This document shows, piece after piece, positions 17,359-26,228 of a stretch of 47,722 nt of DNA. Origin of the DNA: JACZUI01 sp965216725 (GTDB lineage Bacteria; Actinomycetota; Acidimicrobiia; Spongiisociales; ZC4RG35); assembly GCA_965216725.1 (NCBI GenBank), contig CBDCGI010000025.1, positions 1 to 47,722 on the forward strand. Direction: 5' to 3'. Both the position numbers and the translations under genes were made by a program. Position 1 is the first letter of the stretch; every line of letters starts with the position of its first letter. The notes under the pieces are model-generated. The model ran no database searches, was not told the origin of the DNA, and saw only the letters and a list, made by a program, of their open reading frames with translations.

Positions 17359-18438
17359 ATGGATATAGCGGAACGGACCACCGCCACGATTGTCCTTCCC
17401 GCCTACAACGAGGAAGCATTGATCCTTGAAAGCCTCGACAGTGTTTGCGGGTATCTCGAGGAGATTGAGGGCCGATACGAGTGGGAAGTTCTTGTTGTGG
17501 ACGATGGGAGCACCGACTCCACAGGTGAGATCGTCGCGCGATATGCCGAGACCCAGCCACGGGTCCGTCTGCTCCGCCATCGAACCAACTTCAACCTTGG
17601 CCAGGCACTCCGCTATGCATTTCGGAACGCCCGAGGAGACTATGTCGTGACGCTTGATAGCGACCTGAGCTATTCGCCCGACCACATAGAGAGGCTCCTG
17701 GACGCAATCACCGAAACGAGAGCGAAGATCGTGATCGCTTCCCCATATGTCTCCGGAGGTCAAGTGACCGCCGTGCCCAGATTCCGTGAATTTTTGAGTA
17801 GGGCCGCCAACTGGCTGCTGTCACTCACTGCAAAGGGGAATCTGACCACGGTGACTGGAATGGTTCGTGTCTACGACCGTCGTTTCCTTGATTCTCTCGA
17901 TCTAAAGGCATTGGACTTCGAAATCAACACCGAGATCATCTACAAGGCTCAGCTTCTGAGAGCACGGATAGTCGAGATCCCAGCGCACCTCGACTGGAGC
18001 AAGCAGCGCGAGCTCGGAGATCAGCGCAGCTCGAGCATCAAGATCGGTAGGGCGATTCTTGCCCAGGTCTTCTCGAGTTTCCTCTTCCGGCCGTTTCTCT
18101 ACTTTGTGGTACCAGGCATGATTCTCGGCCTGCTTTCTCTGTACGCCCTGGGATGGGCTGCCTATCACACATTCGCTGCGTGGGCCCAGGACTCCGTCGC
18201 CACGTTCTCAGCCGCGGTGGCGGCGGCATTTGAACTCTCTCCGCATTCTTTCGTCGTGGGCGGCATCGGCATGCTGGTCTCGATCCAATTGGTCAGCCTC
18301 GGGATCCTCTCCGCACAGAACAAGAGGTACTTCGACGACATGTTCCATCTCGGGACGTCTATCTATCGGCATCAGATAGAACGTTTGGACGAAGGCGAGA
18401 GGCAATCGATCAATCCTCCCGAGGAAGCTGGGATCTAG
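17359..18438 (+). CDS. Glycosyltransferase family 2, DPM1-like with C-terminal membrane helices
   Basis: The 359-residue protein has an N-terminal GT-A domain: ATIVLPAYNEEALILESLDS, EVLVVDDGSTDSTGEIV and YVVTLDSDLSYSPDHIE with the metal-binding DSD. Two C-terminal membrane segments follow (FLYFVVPGMILGLLSLYALG and FVVGGIGMLVSIQLVSLGIL). This is the layout of polyprenyl-phosphate glycosyltransferases (DPM1/ArnC-like). It would charge a lipid-phosphate carrier with a sugar, a suitable donor for the GT39-like enzyme at 10369-11763 (inference). The 286-bp leader region before it holds no gene that I can support. Confidence 0.88.
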   Translation: MDIAERTTATIVLPAYNEEALILESLDSVCGYLEEIEGRYEWEVLVVDDGSTDSTGEIVARYAETQPRVRLLRHRTNFNLGQALRYAFRNARGDYVVTLDSDLSYSPDHIERLLDAITETRAKIVIASPYVSGGQVTAVPRFREFLSRAANWLLSLTAKGNLTTVTGMVRVYDRRFLDSLDLKALDFEINTEIIYKAQLLRARIVEIPAHLDWSKQRELGDQRSSSIKIGRAILAQVFSSFLFRPFLYFVVPGMILGLLSLYALGWAAYHTFAAWAQDSVATFSAAVAAAFELSPHSFVVGGIGMLVSIQLVSLGILSAQNKRYFDDMFHLGTSIYRHQIERLDEGERQSINPPEEAGI

Positions 18439-18445
18439 TTCCAGG

Positions 18446-19423
18446 TCAATCGGCAACCAGGCTGTCGTGGCTGAATTTGGGTTGCCGCGACTTGGAAGGA
18501 TCGAGTGTCAACGCGTGGTTGTCCAGGCTGATCATGCTGTGACTGGAGGCGATCTCAGCGAGGAATGTCTCGAGCAGTGACAGCTTCTGAGCTGACTGCA
18601 TCGACATGCCAGGGAAGAACGACAAATCGGGCTCGTCGTCTGCTCCGAGAAAATCCAGAGGATGGAGCAGAATCGACGGCGGATTCCCGGTCAACGAGCA
18701 GAGGCTGAGGCCCGTCCTGAGATAGAACCGAGCCAAAGTCGGCGAAATCGAGGCGGCGTAAAGGATGTAGCTCATGTGGATCGGGACACGGAATAGTGGC
18801 ATCGTGGTCACGGGAATCTCGAGGAGCCGTGTCTTGTCGCCAAAGTCCCACCAGAAGGGCGCGTTCGGCCGCAGGGCATCTCCAAGAGTGCCGAATAGTG
18901 CCTTTCGTTTCTCCTTTTCCTCCGGCGTCAGATTCGCCTTGGAGAAGTAGTACATGCGTCCAACCGGGTTGAGAGCGTTGGGGAACACGGTTGCGTCGTA
19001 GATATAGCCGCGTTTCTCCAGCTCGCGGAGAGTCGACATTGACAGGCTGAATCCCGGCCCGCGAAATCCGAGAGGCCGCTGAGCGGTGGCACGGTGTATC
19101 GCATCCTCTGCGCGATCGAAGTCATCGCGCAGCTTCTTCTCGTCGTAAAGGTGAAGCCATGGCTCGTGGTGGTAGCTGTGGTTACCCAGGGAGTGGCCGC
19201 CCTCAACGATCGAAATGAGGCCCTCTCCGTTCTCCGGTTGAGCAGCATCGAGTCCCACCACCATCACAGTCAGCTGCAGCTCGAAGTCGGAGGCTGTCGA
19301 CAGGATGCGGGGAATCACCTTTGGCAGATACGACGGAAGGTCTACCCACTGCGGGTCGCCGTGAGTCTTTAGATATGACCACTTGTTGTCGAGATCAAGC
19401 GAGACAGCCGCCGTCTTCGTCAT
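18446..19423 (-). CDS. Polysaccharide deacetylase family protein (NodB fold)
   Basis: The 325-residue product overlaps the preceding flavoprotein gene by four bases (ATGA). NodB motif 1 is SLDLDNKW (Asp10 and Asp12); motif 2 is GHSLGNHSYHHE (metal-binding His82 and His86); RGPGFSLSMSTL supplies the motif 3 Arg; and SILLHPLDF carries the late His. There is no signal peptide, so it is cytoplasmic and more likely acts on a lipid- or nucleotide-linked sugar than on finished polymer. It is the last gene of the six-gene minus-strand operon. N-deacetylation of an acetamido sugar made by that operon is the simplest idea (inference). Confidence 0.87.
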   Translation of the reverse strand: MTKTAAVSLDLDNKWSYLKTHGDPQWVDLPSYLPKVIPRILSTASDFELQLTVMVVGLDAAQPENGEGLISIVEGGHSLGNHSYHHEPWLHLYDEKKLRDDFDRAEDAIHRATAQRPLGFRGPGFSLSMSTLRELEKRGYIYDATVFPNALNPVGRMYYFSKANLTPEEKEKRKALFGTLGDALRPNAPFWWDFGDKTRLLEIPVTTMPLFRVPIHMSYILYAASISPTLARFYLRTGLSLCSLTGNPPSILLHPLDFLGADDEPDLSFFPGMSMQSAQKLSLLETFLAEIASSHSMISLDNHALTLDPSKSRQPKFSHDSLVAD

Positions 19424-20793
19424 CGCACCGTTGTCCCTGCCAGCAACGGTTCCACCTCGACCTCCAGGGCATCTCTTGAGTCGACTCTCGTACCGACCAA
19501 AACCGGGAACGCCCTTGCCGCCAATTGGAGAGTTTCGTTGACGTTCAGAGTTCCATTGAGGATTTGAGCTGAATTCACCGTGTACACGCCAGCCACATTC
19601 GTTGAGAACGATGGGACGCGCTCGGAGTATCTGAGGGTCGGTAGGGGCATGACGTAACGGACTCTCGAGACGCGGAATGCGAGGACGTTGTTGTCCTCCA
19701 GGCCTGGGTGCATGCCGCGCAGCGAGGCAAGAAAATGCTCTTCGAGCTGGGAGTCGGACATCTGGATGACAGAGTCATCCGCAGTCACGTACTTGGGAAG
19801 ATAGACCAAACCCATTCCGCCAAACTCATTGCGGTCGACCAACGCCGTCATGTCGATGATTCCGGTGAAGGGCGCCTCGTCGGTGATGTTCGTCACGTAA
19901 AAGGGTCCGAGCGGACGTGAGGTCAGAACAGAAGGACAGACGATCCCCTGGTACTCCACCTCTTCCAAACGCCTCGAGATTTGGGGGTCCAGTCCCGAGA
20001 TCATTTGCGCGGCAAGAGGGGCAGCGACCGTGAGCACCGCACGATCAAAGGTCCGGGTGCCACCATCGGTTGCAACGAGGACGCCATTCGGTCCGGCCGC
20101 GACGTCCCGCACTCGCGCGTCGGTCTGGATCTTCACACCCATGTCGTCAAGAACGGTCGAGAACCTGTCGAGAATCGTGGCGTATCCGCCCTCCACGTAT
20201 CCGAACATCTCTTCCTTCAGCCCGTTCTTCCGCGCTGCGAAGAGCCTTTGGATGGTGGCCCAAATAAAGGCGGCTGAGGTCCGGTGGTAGTTCTCGCCCA
20301 GCTTTGCTCTGAGTAAGGGGCGCCAGAATCGATCGAAGGTTCGCCTTCCTGAGAGATTCGTCAGCCAATCCTCGACTGTGATTTCTTCGAGTCTTCGCCA
20401 AGAGCTGATTCTCGACGCGTAGAGGATGGTCCATGCGAGGCGAATCTTGTCCACCATGCGAAGCTCGGGGAATCGCAGAAACTCCCAAGCGTTGGAGACC
20501 GAATAGAGCCTTCCTCCTGCCAAGACGCCCGTCTTTGTCTCAGCCCACCTGATCTTGTGTGTGAGATCGAGCTCGTCCAGCAGAGAACGCAGATGGAGAT
20601 CCGAAAACAAGGTCACGTGGTAATGGCGATCCCAATGAACGTCTCCGATTTGCCAGGTGGATGCGAGTCCTCCCAGCTCCTTTGCGCCCTCGATGAGGGT
20701 GACCTCGTGACCGTCGCGCCTCAATCGCAGAGCCAGCGTCATACCGAGAACGCCACCTCCAATAACGGCCCAAGAGGTTTCACTGTTGCTCAA
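19420..20793 (-). CDS. NAD(P)/FAD-dependent amine-oxidoreductase-like flavoprotein
   Basis: The 457-residue protein starts at the TTG of a TTGA overlap with the epimerase stop. The N-terminal dinucleotide fold is clear: WAVIGGGVLGMTLALRLRRD, then VTLIEGAKELGGLAST. Downstream it has FWRPLLRAKLGENYHRTSAAF, EEMFGYVEGGYATIL and VYTVNSAQILNGTLNVNET, as in protoporphyrinogen-oxidase/UDP-galactopyranose-mutase-like proteins. Such genes occur in many surface-polysaccharide loci, but their reaction is mostly undefined. Its place between a 2-epimerase and a deacetylase suggests work on a lipid- or nucleotide-linked sugar. It does not look like a standard Glf (length and motifs differ). Confidence 0.82.
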   Translation of the reverse strand: MSNSETSWAVIGGGVLGMTLALRLRRDGHEVTLIEGAKELGGLASTWQIGDVHWDRHYHVTLFSDLHLRSLLDELDLTHKIRWAETKTGVLAGGRLYSVSNAWEFLRFPELRMVDKIRLAWTILYASRISSWRRLEEITVEDWLTNLSGRRTFDRFWRPLLRAKLGENYHRTSAAFIWATIQRLFAARKNGLKEEMFGYVEGGYATILDRFSTVLDDMGVKIQTDARVRDVAAGPNGVLVATDGGTRTFDRAVLTVAAPLAAQMISGLDPQISRRLEEVEYQGIVCPSVLTSRPLGPFYVTNITDEAPFTGIIDMTALVDRNEFGGMGLVYLPKYVTADDSVIQMSDSQLEEHFLASLRGMHPGLEDNNVLAFRVSRVRYVMPLPTLRYSERVPSFSTNVAGVYTVNSAQILNGTLNVNETLQLAARAFPVLVGTRVDSRDALEVEVEPLLAGTTVR

Positions 20794-21908
20794 CCGAGTC
20801 CTCCACTATCCGGATTCGCGGTCAACGCAGACAGAATGCCCCAGGTCGCGGAGCCGTCTTCGCCGTAGAGCGGTGGCCTGTACGCAGGTGGATCAGCGAT
20901 GAAGTGTTTGACGGCTGCCAGAATTGTTCTGCTGCTGGCGCCGGCGAGTACGTTCCATCCGCGGTCGAGTGTCTCCACCCACTCGGTTTCGTCCCTCAGG
21001 GTCACGCACGGAGTGGACAGCCAATAGAGCTCCTTCTGCATGCCGCCTGAGTCGGTGAGCCCAACTGTGGCCTTCGACGCCAGTGCCAGGAGCTCAGGAT
21101 GACCCAAGGGATCGATGATCCGAACTGCCGGGTGCGAGGGCAGATCGGGTACACGATTTCTCGTCCTTGGGTGCAGTGGTAGGACCACGTCAACACCTTC
21201 GTTGGCGACTGCCTCCAGGCCGGCCAAGATCTCCCCCATGCGCTGTTTGTCGTCGGTGTTCTCGGCGCGGTGAACCGTTGCCAAGCAAAAAGGCCCACCA
21301 AGTTGATACCTGTCCGCCATCGCCTCGCTCTTGGCTTCGCTAGGCAAGGCATATGCCATGGCCTCATGCATCACGTCGCCCGTCTCAATGACGCCACGCT
21401 CTATTCCTTCGAGGTCCAGGTTCTTAACAGCGGATGGGGATGGGCAGAAGAGCAGGCTGGCCACGTGGTCCACGATTCTGCGGTTCAACTCCTCGGGCAT
21501 TGCCATGTTGAACGATCTCAGGCCTGCCTCAACGTGGCCAACGGGGATTTGGAGCTTGGCGGCTGTCAATGCGCCGGCAAGGGTCGTGTTGGTGTCACCG
21601 AACACCAAAACAAAGTCGGGGCTCATATCAGCTAGAACGGGGTCGAGTCGTTGCATCATCAGCCCGGTTTGGACTCCGTGCGTTGCGGACCCGACATCCA
21701 GAACCGCGTCGGGATTGGGAAGGTTCAGTTCGTCGAAAAAGACCTGCGACATTCCTCGGTCATAGTGTTGTCCGCTGTGGATGAGGAGGGCATCAACCAC
21801 TCGATGCGGGTGTGCCTCATTCCATGCCGGGATGGCTCGTAGAAGCGCCCCTGCTTGTACGAACTCAGGACGCGCACCCACCACGACTGCAATCCGCGTG
21901 ACTGTCAT
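20790..21908 (-). CDS. Non-hydrolysing UDP-N-acetylglucosamine 2-epimerase family (WecB/WbpI-like)
   Basis: I chose ATG 21908, four bases after the previous stop, which gives MTVTRIAVVVGARPEF and 372 residues, the usual length. Diagnostic segments are ALLIHSGQHYDRGMSQVFF, FVLVFGDTNTTLAGALTA, VGHVEAGLRSFNMAMPEELNR and LTDSGGMQKELYWLSTPCVTLR. The family epimerises C2 of UDP-GlcNAc to UDP-ManNAc, or in the WbpI branch UDP-GlcNAc3NAcA to UDP-ManNAc3NAcA. The neighbours (dehydrogenase-like, aminotransferase, acetyltransferase) favour the WbpI role here (inference). Confidence 0.9.
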   Translation of the reverse strand: MTVTRIAVVVGARPEFVQAGALLRAIPAWNEAHPHRVVDALLIHSGQHYDRGMSQVFFDELNLPNPDAVLDVGSATHGVQTGLMMQRLDPVLADMSPDFVLVFGDTNTTLAGALTAAKLQIPVGHVEAGLRSFNMAMPEELNRRIVDHVASLLFCPSPSAVKNLDLEGIERGVIETGDVMHEAMAYALPSEAKSEAMADRYQLGGPFCLATVHRAENTDDKQRMGEILAGLEAVANEGVDVVLPLHPRTRNRVPDLPSHPAVRIIDPLGHPELLALASKATVGLTDSGGMQKELYWLSTPCVTLRDETEWVETLDRGWNVLAGASSRTILAAVKHFIADPPAYRPPLYGEDGSATWGILSALTANPDSGGLG

Positions 21909-21912
21909 TGGC

Positions 21913-22884
21913 TCAGAGCCCCGTTCCGTTGAGTATTGAATCGACGATGTGCATCGCCTTGACTCCATCGTCGAGAGAAACGATCTGGGCCCCACCTCGG
22001 CCGAGGATCCTGTCCCGGAATCCTTCTAACTCAGATTGGAGCGGCTCAGGCTTCCGGAGGGCGTAACGAATCACGTCCCCTTCGGCCACTCCCTTTATGC
22101 GGGCCATCTCTTCCCACTCGACGGGCACCGCAGCGTTGGAGTAGAAGGTGAGATCCGACCTGAGAAGATCGGCCACAAAGGTTCCTTTCTCCCCGACGAC
22201 CGTCACGCTTCGCTCTTTGTTGGGCGTCAACCAGTTGACTGACATGGAGACAACGGTTCCATCTTCAAGACGTCCCACAACCTCGACCAGATCTTCGAAT
22301 GGTCTCCCCAGTTTGAAGGCGAGTTGCGCGTTAATGGACTCGAAGTCGCCGCAAAGCCAATGAACCAAGTCGATATCGTGAGTGGCCAGGTCACCGACAA
22401 CTCCGACGTCGCGGACTCGAAGTGGGTAGGGACCGACCCTGCGAGTTGTGAGAGAGAAGACGTGGCCCAGCTCCTGGGCCTCAAGTCTTCGCTTCAATTC
22501 CTGAAGGGCAGGGTTGAAGCGCTCGACGTAGCCAACGGCCGCCACCACGTCCGCTTCTCTGTAGGCATCGCGGATCCTTATGGCCGCTGAGAGGTCGGCT
22601 GCGAGGGGTTTCTCAATCAGTGTGGGGACTCCGTGCTCCGCCAGGTAGAGCCCCCATTTTTCGTGTCGCTCGGACGGGACAGCCAAGACGACTGCGTCAA
22701 CACCCGCCTCCAACAGGTCTGGGAGCTCATGGAACAACGGATACCCGGCGAGTGCCTTGTGCGGATCACCCAGAGGGTCGGCGCCACCGACAAACTCCAC
22801 GTCGTTGAGACGCGCCGCGACACGGGCGTGATGCCGGCCCATCATGCCGAGCCCCACCACTCCCAGACGGATGGGCTTAGGCAT
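21913..22884 (-). CDS. Gfo/Idh/MocA family oxidoreductase (WbpB/WlbA-like)
   Basis: The 323-residue product starts at an ATG and overlaps the aminotransferase gene by eight bases. The NAD(P)-binding GVVGLGMMGRHHARVAAR, LIEKPLAADLSAA with the conserved EKP, and YVERFNPALQELK define the family. The size and the WbpE-like neighbour match WbpB/WlbA, which oxidise C3 of UDP-GlcNAcA as the first step toward the 3-amino sugar. The cognate UDP-GlcNAc 6-dehydrogenase (WbpA type) is not in the window. Confidence 0.88.
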   Translation of the reverse strand: MPKPIRLGVVGLGMMGRHHARVAARLNDVEFVGGADPLGDPHKALAGYPLFHELPDLLEAGVDAVVLAVPSERHEKWGLYLAEHGVPTLIEKPLAADLSAAIRIRDAYREADVVAAVGYVERFNPALQELKRRLEAQELGHVFSLTTRRVGPYPLRVRDVGVVGDLATHDIDLVHWLCGDFESINAQLAFKLGRPFEDLVEVVGRLEDGTVVSMSVNWLTPNKERSVTVVGEKGTFVADLLRSDLTFYSNAAVPVEWEEMARIKGVAEGDVIRYALRKPEPLQSELEGFRDRILGRGGAQIVSLDDGVKAMHIVDSILNGTGL

Positions 22885-23950
22885 GAGTTAACGACTCCTT
22901 GGTGCTCAGCGCCACATGTTCGAGTTCGTGCTGGCTCAGATCGGGGCGGATCGGCAGCGAAAGGACTTCCGTTGCGGCAAGCTCGGTTTCGGGGAGTGGG
23001 TCGGTGGCCCCCATGAAGGGAGGCTGCAGGTGACAGGGGGTCTCGTAGTAAATCCCGTAACCGACACCCGCGGCATCGAGCTCCCGCATCAAATGGTTCC
23101 GGTTCCCGGTGCGGACGGTGTATTGGTGATAGCTGTGGACGGTCTCAGGCGTAGGTCTTGGAACAATCACGTCACTGCTGAGTTCGGCACTCAGATAGGC
23201 CGCGTTGCGTCGCCTCTGTTCGTTCCGCTCCTCCAAGCGCTCGAGTTGTGCGGAACCAATCGCTGCGGAAATGTCCGACATGCGGGCGTTGGTCCCGATG
23301 ATCTCGTGGTGATATCGGACCTGCGAGCCCTGATTGCGCAAGAGTCGGACCCGTTCGCCGAAGCCCGGATCGTTGGTGGTGATCATTCCGCCTTCGCCCG
23401 TCGTGAGGTTCTTCGTCGGATAAAACGAGAAAGTTCCGAATAGCCCAAAACTACCGACATGGGCCCCCTGGTATCTCGAACCAATTGCCTGCGCACAGTC
23501 CTCGATGAGTGAAAGACCGCTTTGCTCGCTGAGCGCCTTCAAACCTGCGAGGTCTGCTGGTTGCCCGTAGAGATGGACAACGACAATCGCCACTGTTCTA
23601 GGGGTTATGTGGGGCAGAACGGTGGCGGGAGCCAGGCAGTACGACCGGGGATCGATATCGGCGAAGATCGGAGTGCCGCCCGCAAGGACCACTGCCGAAG
23701 CTGTCGCCATGAAGGTGAAAGAAGGGACAATGACCTCATCTCCGGGGCTCAGATTCAGCGTTCGCAGACAGAGCTCAAGCGCAAGTGTTCCGTTGGCCAC
23801 GGCGATCGCTTCTTTGGCACCAACGTACTCCGCGAATCTCTGTTCAAACTTCTCGACCTCGGGTCCGGCAGTGAGGTGACCCGACTTGAGCACCCGCTCG
23901 ACGGCGGTTAGCTCCTCAGGGCCAACCAGTGGGCGAGATAGCGGGATCAC
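22877..23950 (-). CDS. DegT/DnrJ/EryC1/StrS aminotransferase (WbpE/WlbC-like)
   Basis: The 357-residue PLP enzyme starts MIPLSRPLVGPEE. The lysine that binds PLP is Lys180 in TFSFYPTKNLTTGEGG. Other family segments are VEKFEQRFAEYVGAKEAIAVANGT, PSFTFMATASAVVLAGG, LIEDCAQAIGSRYQG and NARMSDISAAIGSAQLERL. It would transfer an amino group from glutamate to the 3-keto sugar made by the adjacent Gfo/Idh protein. It overlaps the acetyltransferase gene by ATGA and the oxidoreductase by eight bases, consistent with tight co-expression. Other keto-sugar substrates are possible. Confidence 0.92.
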   Translation of the reverse strand: MIPLSRPLVGPEELTAVERVLKSGHLTAGPEVEKFEQRFAEYVGAKEAIAVANGTLALELCLRTLNLSPGDEVIVPSFTFMATASAVVLAGGTPIFADIDPRSYCLAPATVLPHITPRTVAIVVVHLYGQPADLAGLKALSEQSGLSLIEDCAQAIGSRYQGAHVGSFGLFGTFSFYPTKNLTTGEGGMITTNDPGFGERVRLLRNQGSQVRYHHEIIGTNARMSDISAAIGSAQLERLEERNEQRRRNAAYLSAELSSDVIVPRPTPETVHSYHQYTVRTGNRNHLMRELDAAGVGYGIYYETPCHLQPPFMGATDPLPETELAATEVLSLPIRPDLSQHELEHVALSTKESLTHA

Positions 23951-24561
23951 TTGTCCTCCACCAGCCGACCGTCCACTTCCACGAATGCGACTTGGGTCTC
24001 CGGATCAAAGAACCTGTCACCGGCCTGGATCAATCTTCGGCCGCTGTTCCCCAGCCAGCCGATTCGTCTCGCCGGCACACCAACGGCGAGAGCTCTCGGA
24101 GGAAGATCCTCGACTGCCACAGCCCCCGCGCCAAGCATCGCCCAATTTCCGACAGTGACTCCGGCTAGGACGACGGCTCCGGCACCGATGCTGGCTCCAT
24201 CTTCGATGATGACTCCTGCCGGCTCCCAGTCGCCGTCCAGCTTGAGGTCGCCCGATGCAGTCACTGCGCGGGGGAACTCGTCGTTGGTGATGACAGCGTT
24301 TGGTCCGATGAACACGCCTTCCCCGATGGTCGCCGGGGCATACACCTGGGCGCCATTCTGGATCTTGCATCGATCGCCGATGCGTACGGCTGCATCGATG
24401 TACACGCCGGTGCCGATGATGCAGTGGTCGCCGATCCACGCTTTCTCTCGCACCTGAGCGAGACCCCAGATACGCGTGCCAACGCCGACGTGTGCATCTG
24501 GCGATACGAGAGTGCCCTCGAGGTTCTCGCCGGTAGCCGCTGACACAGATTCTTGGTTCAA
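23947..24561 (-). CDS. Hexapeptide-repeat sugar N-acetyltransferase (WbpD/WlbB-like)
   Basis: TTG at 24561 with an AGGGGAA site eight bases upstream gives a 204-residue protein; a longer in-frame start would add a low-complexity Arg/Pro-rich tail. Left-handed beta-helix repeats run from about residue 20 to 160: VGVGTRIWGLAQVREKAWIG, IGTGVYIDAAVRIGDRCKIQ, IGEGVFIGPNAVITNDEFPR and IGAGAVVLAGVTVGNWAMLG. The WGLAQV and NAVITND segments are typical of the WbpD branch, which acetylates the 3-amino group with acetyl-CoA. It is the first gene of the minus-strand operon, with a promoter at 24680-24707. Confidence 0.88.
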   Translation of the reverse strand: MNQESVSAATGENLEGTLVSPDAHVGVGTRIWGLAQVREKAWIGDHCIIGTGVYIDAAVRIGDRCKIQNGAQVYAPATIGEGVFIGPNAVITNDEFPRAVTASGDLKLDGDWEPAGVIIEDGASIGAGAVVLAGVTVGNWAMLGAGAVAVEDLPPRALAVGVPARRIGWLGNSGRRLIQAGDRFFDPETQVAFVEVDGRLVEDK

Positions 24562-24679
24562 GAATGATTCCCCTGTTCGTCGGGCTCGCGGCCGAGTAGG
24601 CCGTCTTGACGGCTCGGTCGAACGAATCCCCCTCGGCTCTCCCATTGGAGCCCCTTACCCTTTCCTGCCTCCGTCCGAA

Positions 24680-24707
24680 AGCCTAATGTGACGGTACTCG
24701 TTGGCAA
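24680..24707 (-). promoter_or_regulatory. Candidate sigma-A promoter of the aminosugar operon
   Basis: On the minus strand TTGCCA (24707-24702) and TAGGCT (24685-24680) are separated by 16 bases, giving a leader of about 110 bases before the TTG at 24561. It lies in the divergent region shared with the sulfotransferase gene. Confidence 0.5.
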
Positions 24708-24838
24708 CCGTGTGCCGTGCGAGCGAACAGTGCGAGTGCCCCAATGGCGGGCTGGGTGGGCAGAGCCAACCTCGAACTCCCGTGATGGGAGTTTCTTGCG
24801 CCTCGGGGAGAACGGTCTGCGGACGGGTGGAGGCAACT

Positions 24839-25819
24839 GTGATACCAGGTCATTTTAAGGATCCGCTAGGACTCGCGGGGAGAGTCTGGCGACAAGGGGG
24901 AGTTCACGGCCGATACTCACTCTTGTACGCGGGCCTATCGCTGGGGGCGAAGCCATTTGACTACCTGCTCAGGTCGGCGGAGCACCGAAGCCGGACCCGG
25001 TTTGGGGGATCCGATGGACCGATGGTCGTGGTTTGCGGAGCCCCGAGGTCTGGAACGACAGTGATGGCTGAACTCTTAGCCATCGCGGCGCGGGCCAGCT
25101 ACATCACCAATCTGATGTCAATGTTTCCTCATTCGCCAATTGCCGCCAGTCGTCTATTTCGTGTCTACCCCAACCCGAATGCGGTTCCTCTCTCGTCTCA
25201 TTATGGGAGAACGGCCGGCCTTGCAGCTCCTAATGATGGGCTGACTCTGTGGGACCGATGGCTCGGACCGGATCGGACGAAGCCAGATCCGTCGCGCCTG
25301 GCGTTGGCAGCTGCCGACGTGAGGGAATTTTTCTCGACGTTGAGCCGATGGACCGGTCGGCCCGTCGTGACCAAGAACAACGCATTGAACCTGATCGCAG
25401 CTGAAGTTGCCCGGACCCTGCCAAACGCCAGATTGGTGGTCATGGAGCGCGAGCCGGTTTACCTGGCTCAGTCCCTCCTGCTCGCCCGCCGATACATCCA
25501 CAATGACCCCGGTGAACCGTATGGGGTGCGCCAAGACGATCGAGTTCATGGCGACCCTGTGAGGGATGTCGCACGGCAGGTCCGATTTCACCAGGAGCTC
25601 GCCGAAGCGGCGCAGTCGCACCTCGGCCCGCAACGACTCAGTGTCATTGGCTACGAGGACCTTTGCTCCGATCCTCGGGCGGCGGTCTCGGCCGTTTTGG
25701 AAGAGGCGGGTATCCCGGCGACTGGCCTGGAGGATCTACCCAGGAGTCTTCAGGTTTCCAAGAGAATGACGCTGGAACCCGACGTCATGGATCAGTTGGA
25801 AAGCCTCCTCGCTACATGA
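24839..25819 (+). CDS. Sulfotransferase family protein (P-loop type)
   Basis: The frame is open from 24701, but the GTG at 24839 has GGAGG five bases upstream and gives MIPGHFKDPLGLAGRVW, 326 residues. The phosphosulfate-binding P-loop VVVCGAPRSGTTVMAELL lies at residues 63-80. RLVVMEREPVYLAQSLLLARR resembles the 3'-phosphate-binding region of PAPS enzymes. It shares little visible similarity with the sulfotransferase at 6222 beyond the P-loop. It reads divergently from the diacetamido-uronate-type operon and is followed by the paired small transporters, suggesting a second sulfation step (inference). Confidence 0.82.
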   Translation: MIPGHFKDPLGLAGRVWRQGGVHGRYSLLYAGLSLGAKPFDYLLRSAEHRSRTRFGGSDGPMVVVCGAPRSGTTVMAELLAIAARASYITNLMSMFPHSPIAASRLFRVYPNPNAVPLSSHYGRTAGLAAPNDGLTLWDRWLGPDRTKPDPSRLALAAADVREFFSTLSRWTGRPVVTKNNALNLIAAEVARTLPNARLVVMEREPVYLAQSLLLARRYIHNDPGEPYGVRQDDRVHGDPVRDVARQVRFHQELAEAAQSHLGPQRLSVIGYEDLCSDPRAAVSAVLEEAGIPATGLEDLPRSLQVSKRMTLEPDVMDQLESLLAT

Positions 25820-25856
25820 TTCGCCTGCTGCCTGGTGCCCAAGGTCCGGTCGGATT

Positions 25857-26228
25857 GTGAGCACAGGATCTCGCGCCCGGGCAAACAGCAAGGCACTCTG
25901 GGTGATGCTCCTGGCGGTGGCGCTCCAATTGGCTGGCGCCGTCGTTATGAAGCTGCTCGCCGATTCGTATCGGGACTTGGGTCTGGGCCTCATCGTCGCC
26001 GGAATAGGGGCCGTGGCGGTGGTGAACCTTGCACGGCTCGGGGTGTGGGGCCTGGCGCATAGACGATTCCCTCTCTCGACTACATTTCCCATGTCGAGCC
26101 TCTTCTATCCCGCACTGCTCGGAGTCGCTGTGGCATTTGGTGAGGACATCGGAATTGCCCAACTATTTGGGGCGATTCTGATCACCTCCGGATCGGTGTG
26201 GTTGACGTTGAGGCTGGAGAGTTCCTGA
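25857..26228 (+). CDS. Small EamA/SMR-like membrane protein, first of a pair
   Basis: The 123-residue GTG-started protein has four hydrophobic segments: ALWVMLLAVALQLAGAVVMK, LGLIVAGIGAVAVVNLARL, FPMSSLFYPALLGVAVAFG and GIAQLFGAILITSGSVWLT. Length and layout match single-domain members of the drug/metabolite transporter superfamily such as ArnE/ArnF or paired SMR proteins. Its stop overlaps the start of the next, similar gene (TGATG). Pairs of this kind form heterodimers, and the locus suggests flipping of a polyprenyl-phosphate sugar (inference). Confidence 0.75.
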   Translation: MSTGSRARANSKALWVMLLAVALQLAGAVVMKLLADSYRDLGLGLIVAGIGAVAVVNLARLGVWGLAHRRFPLSTTFPMSSLFYPALLGVAVAFGEDIGIAQLFGAILITSGSVWLTLRLESS

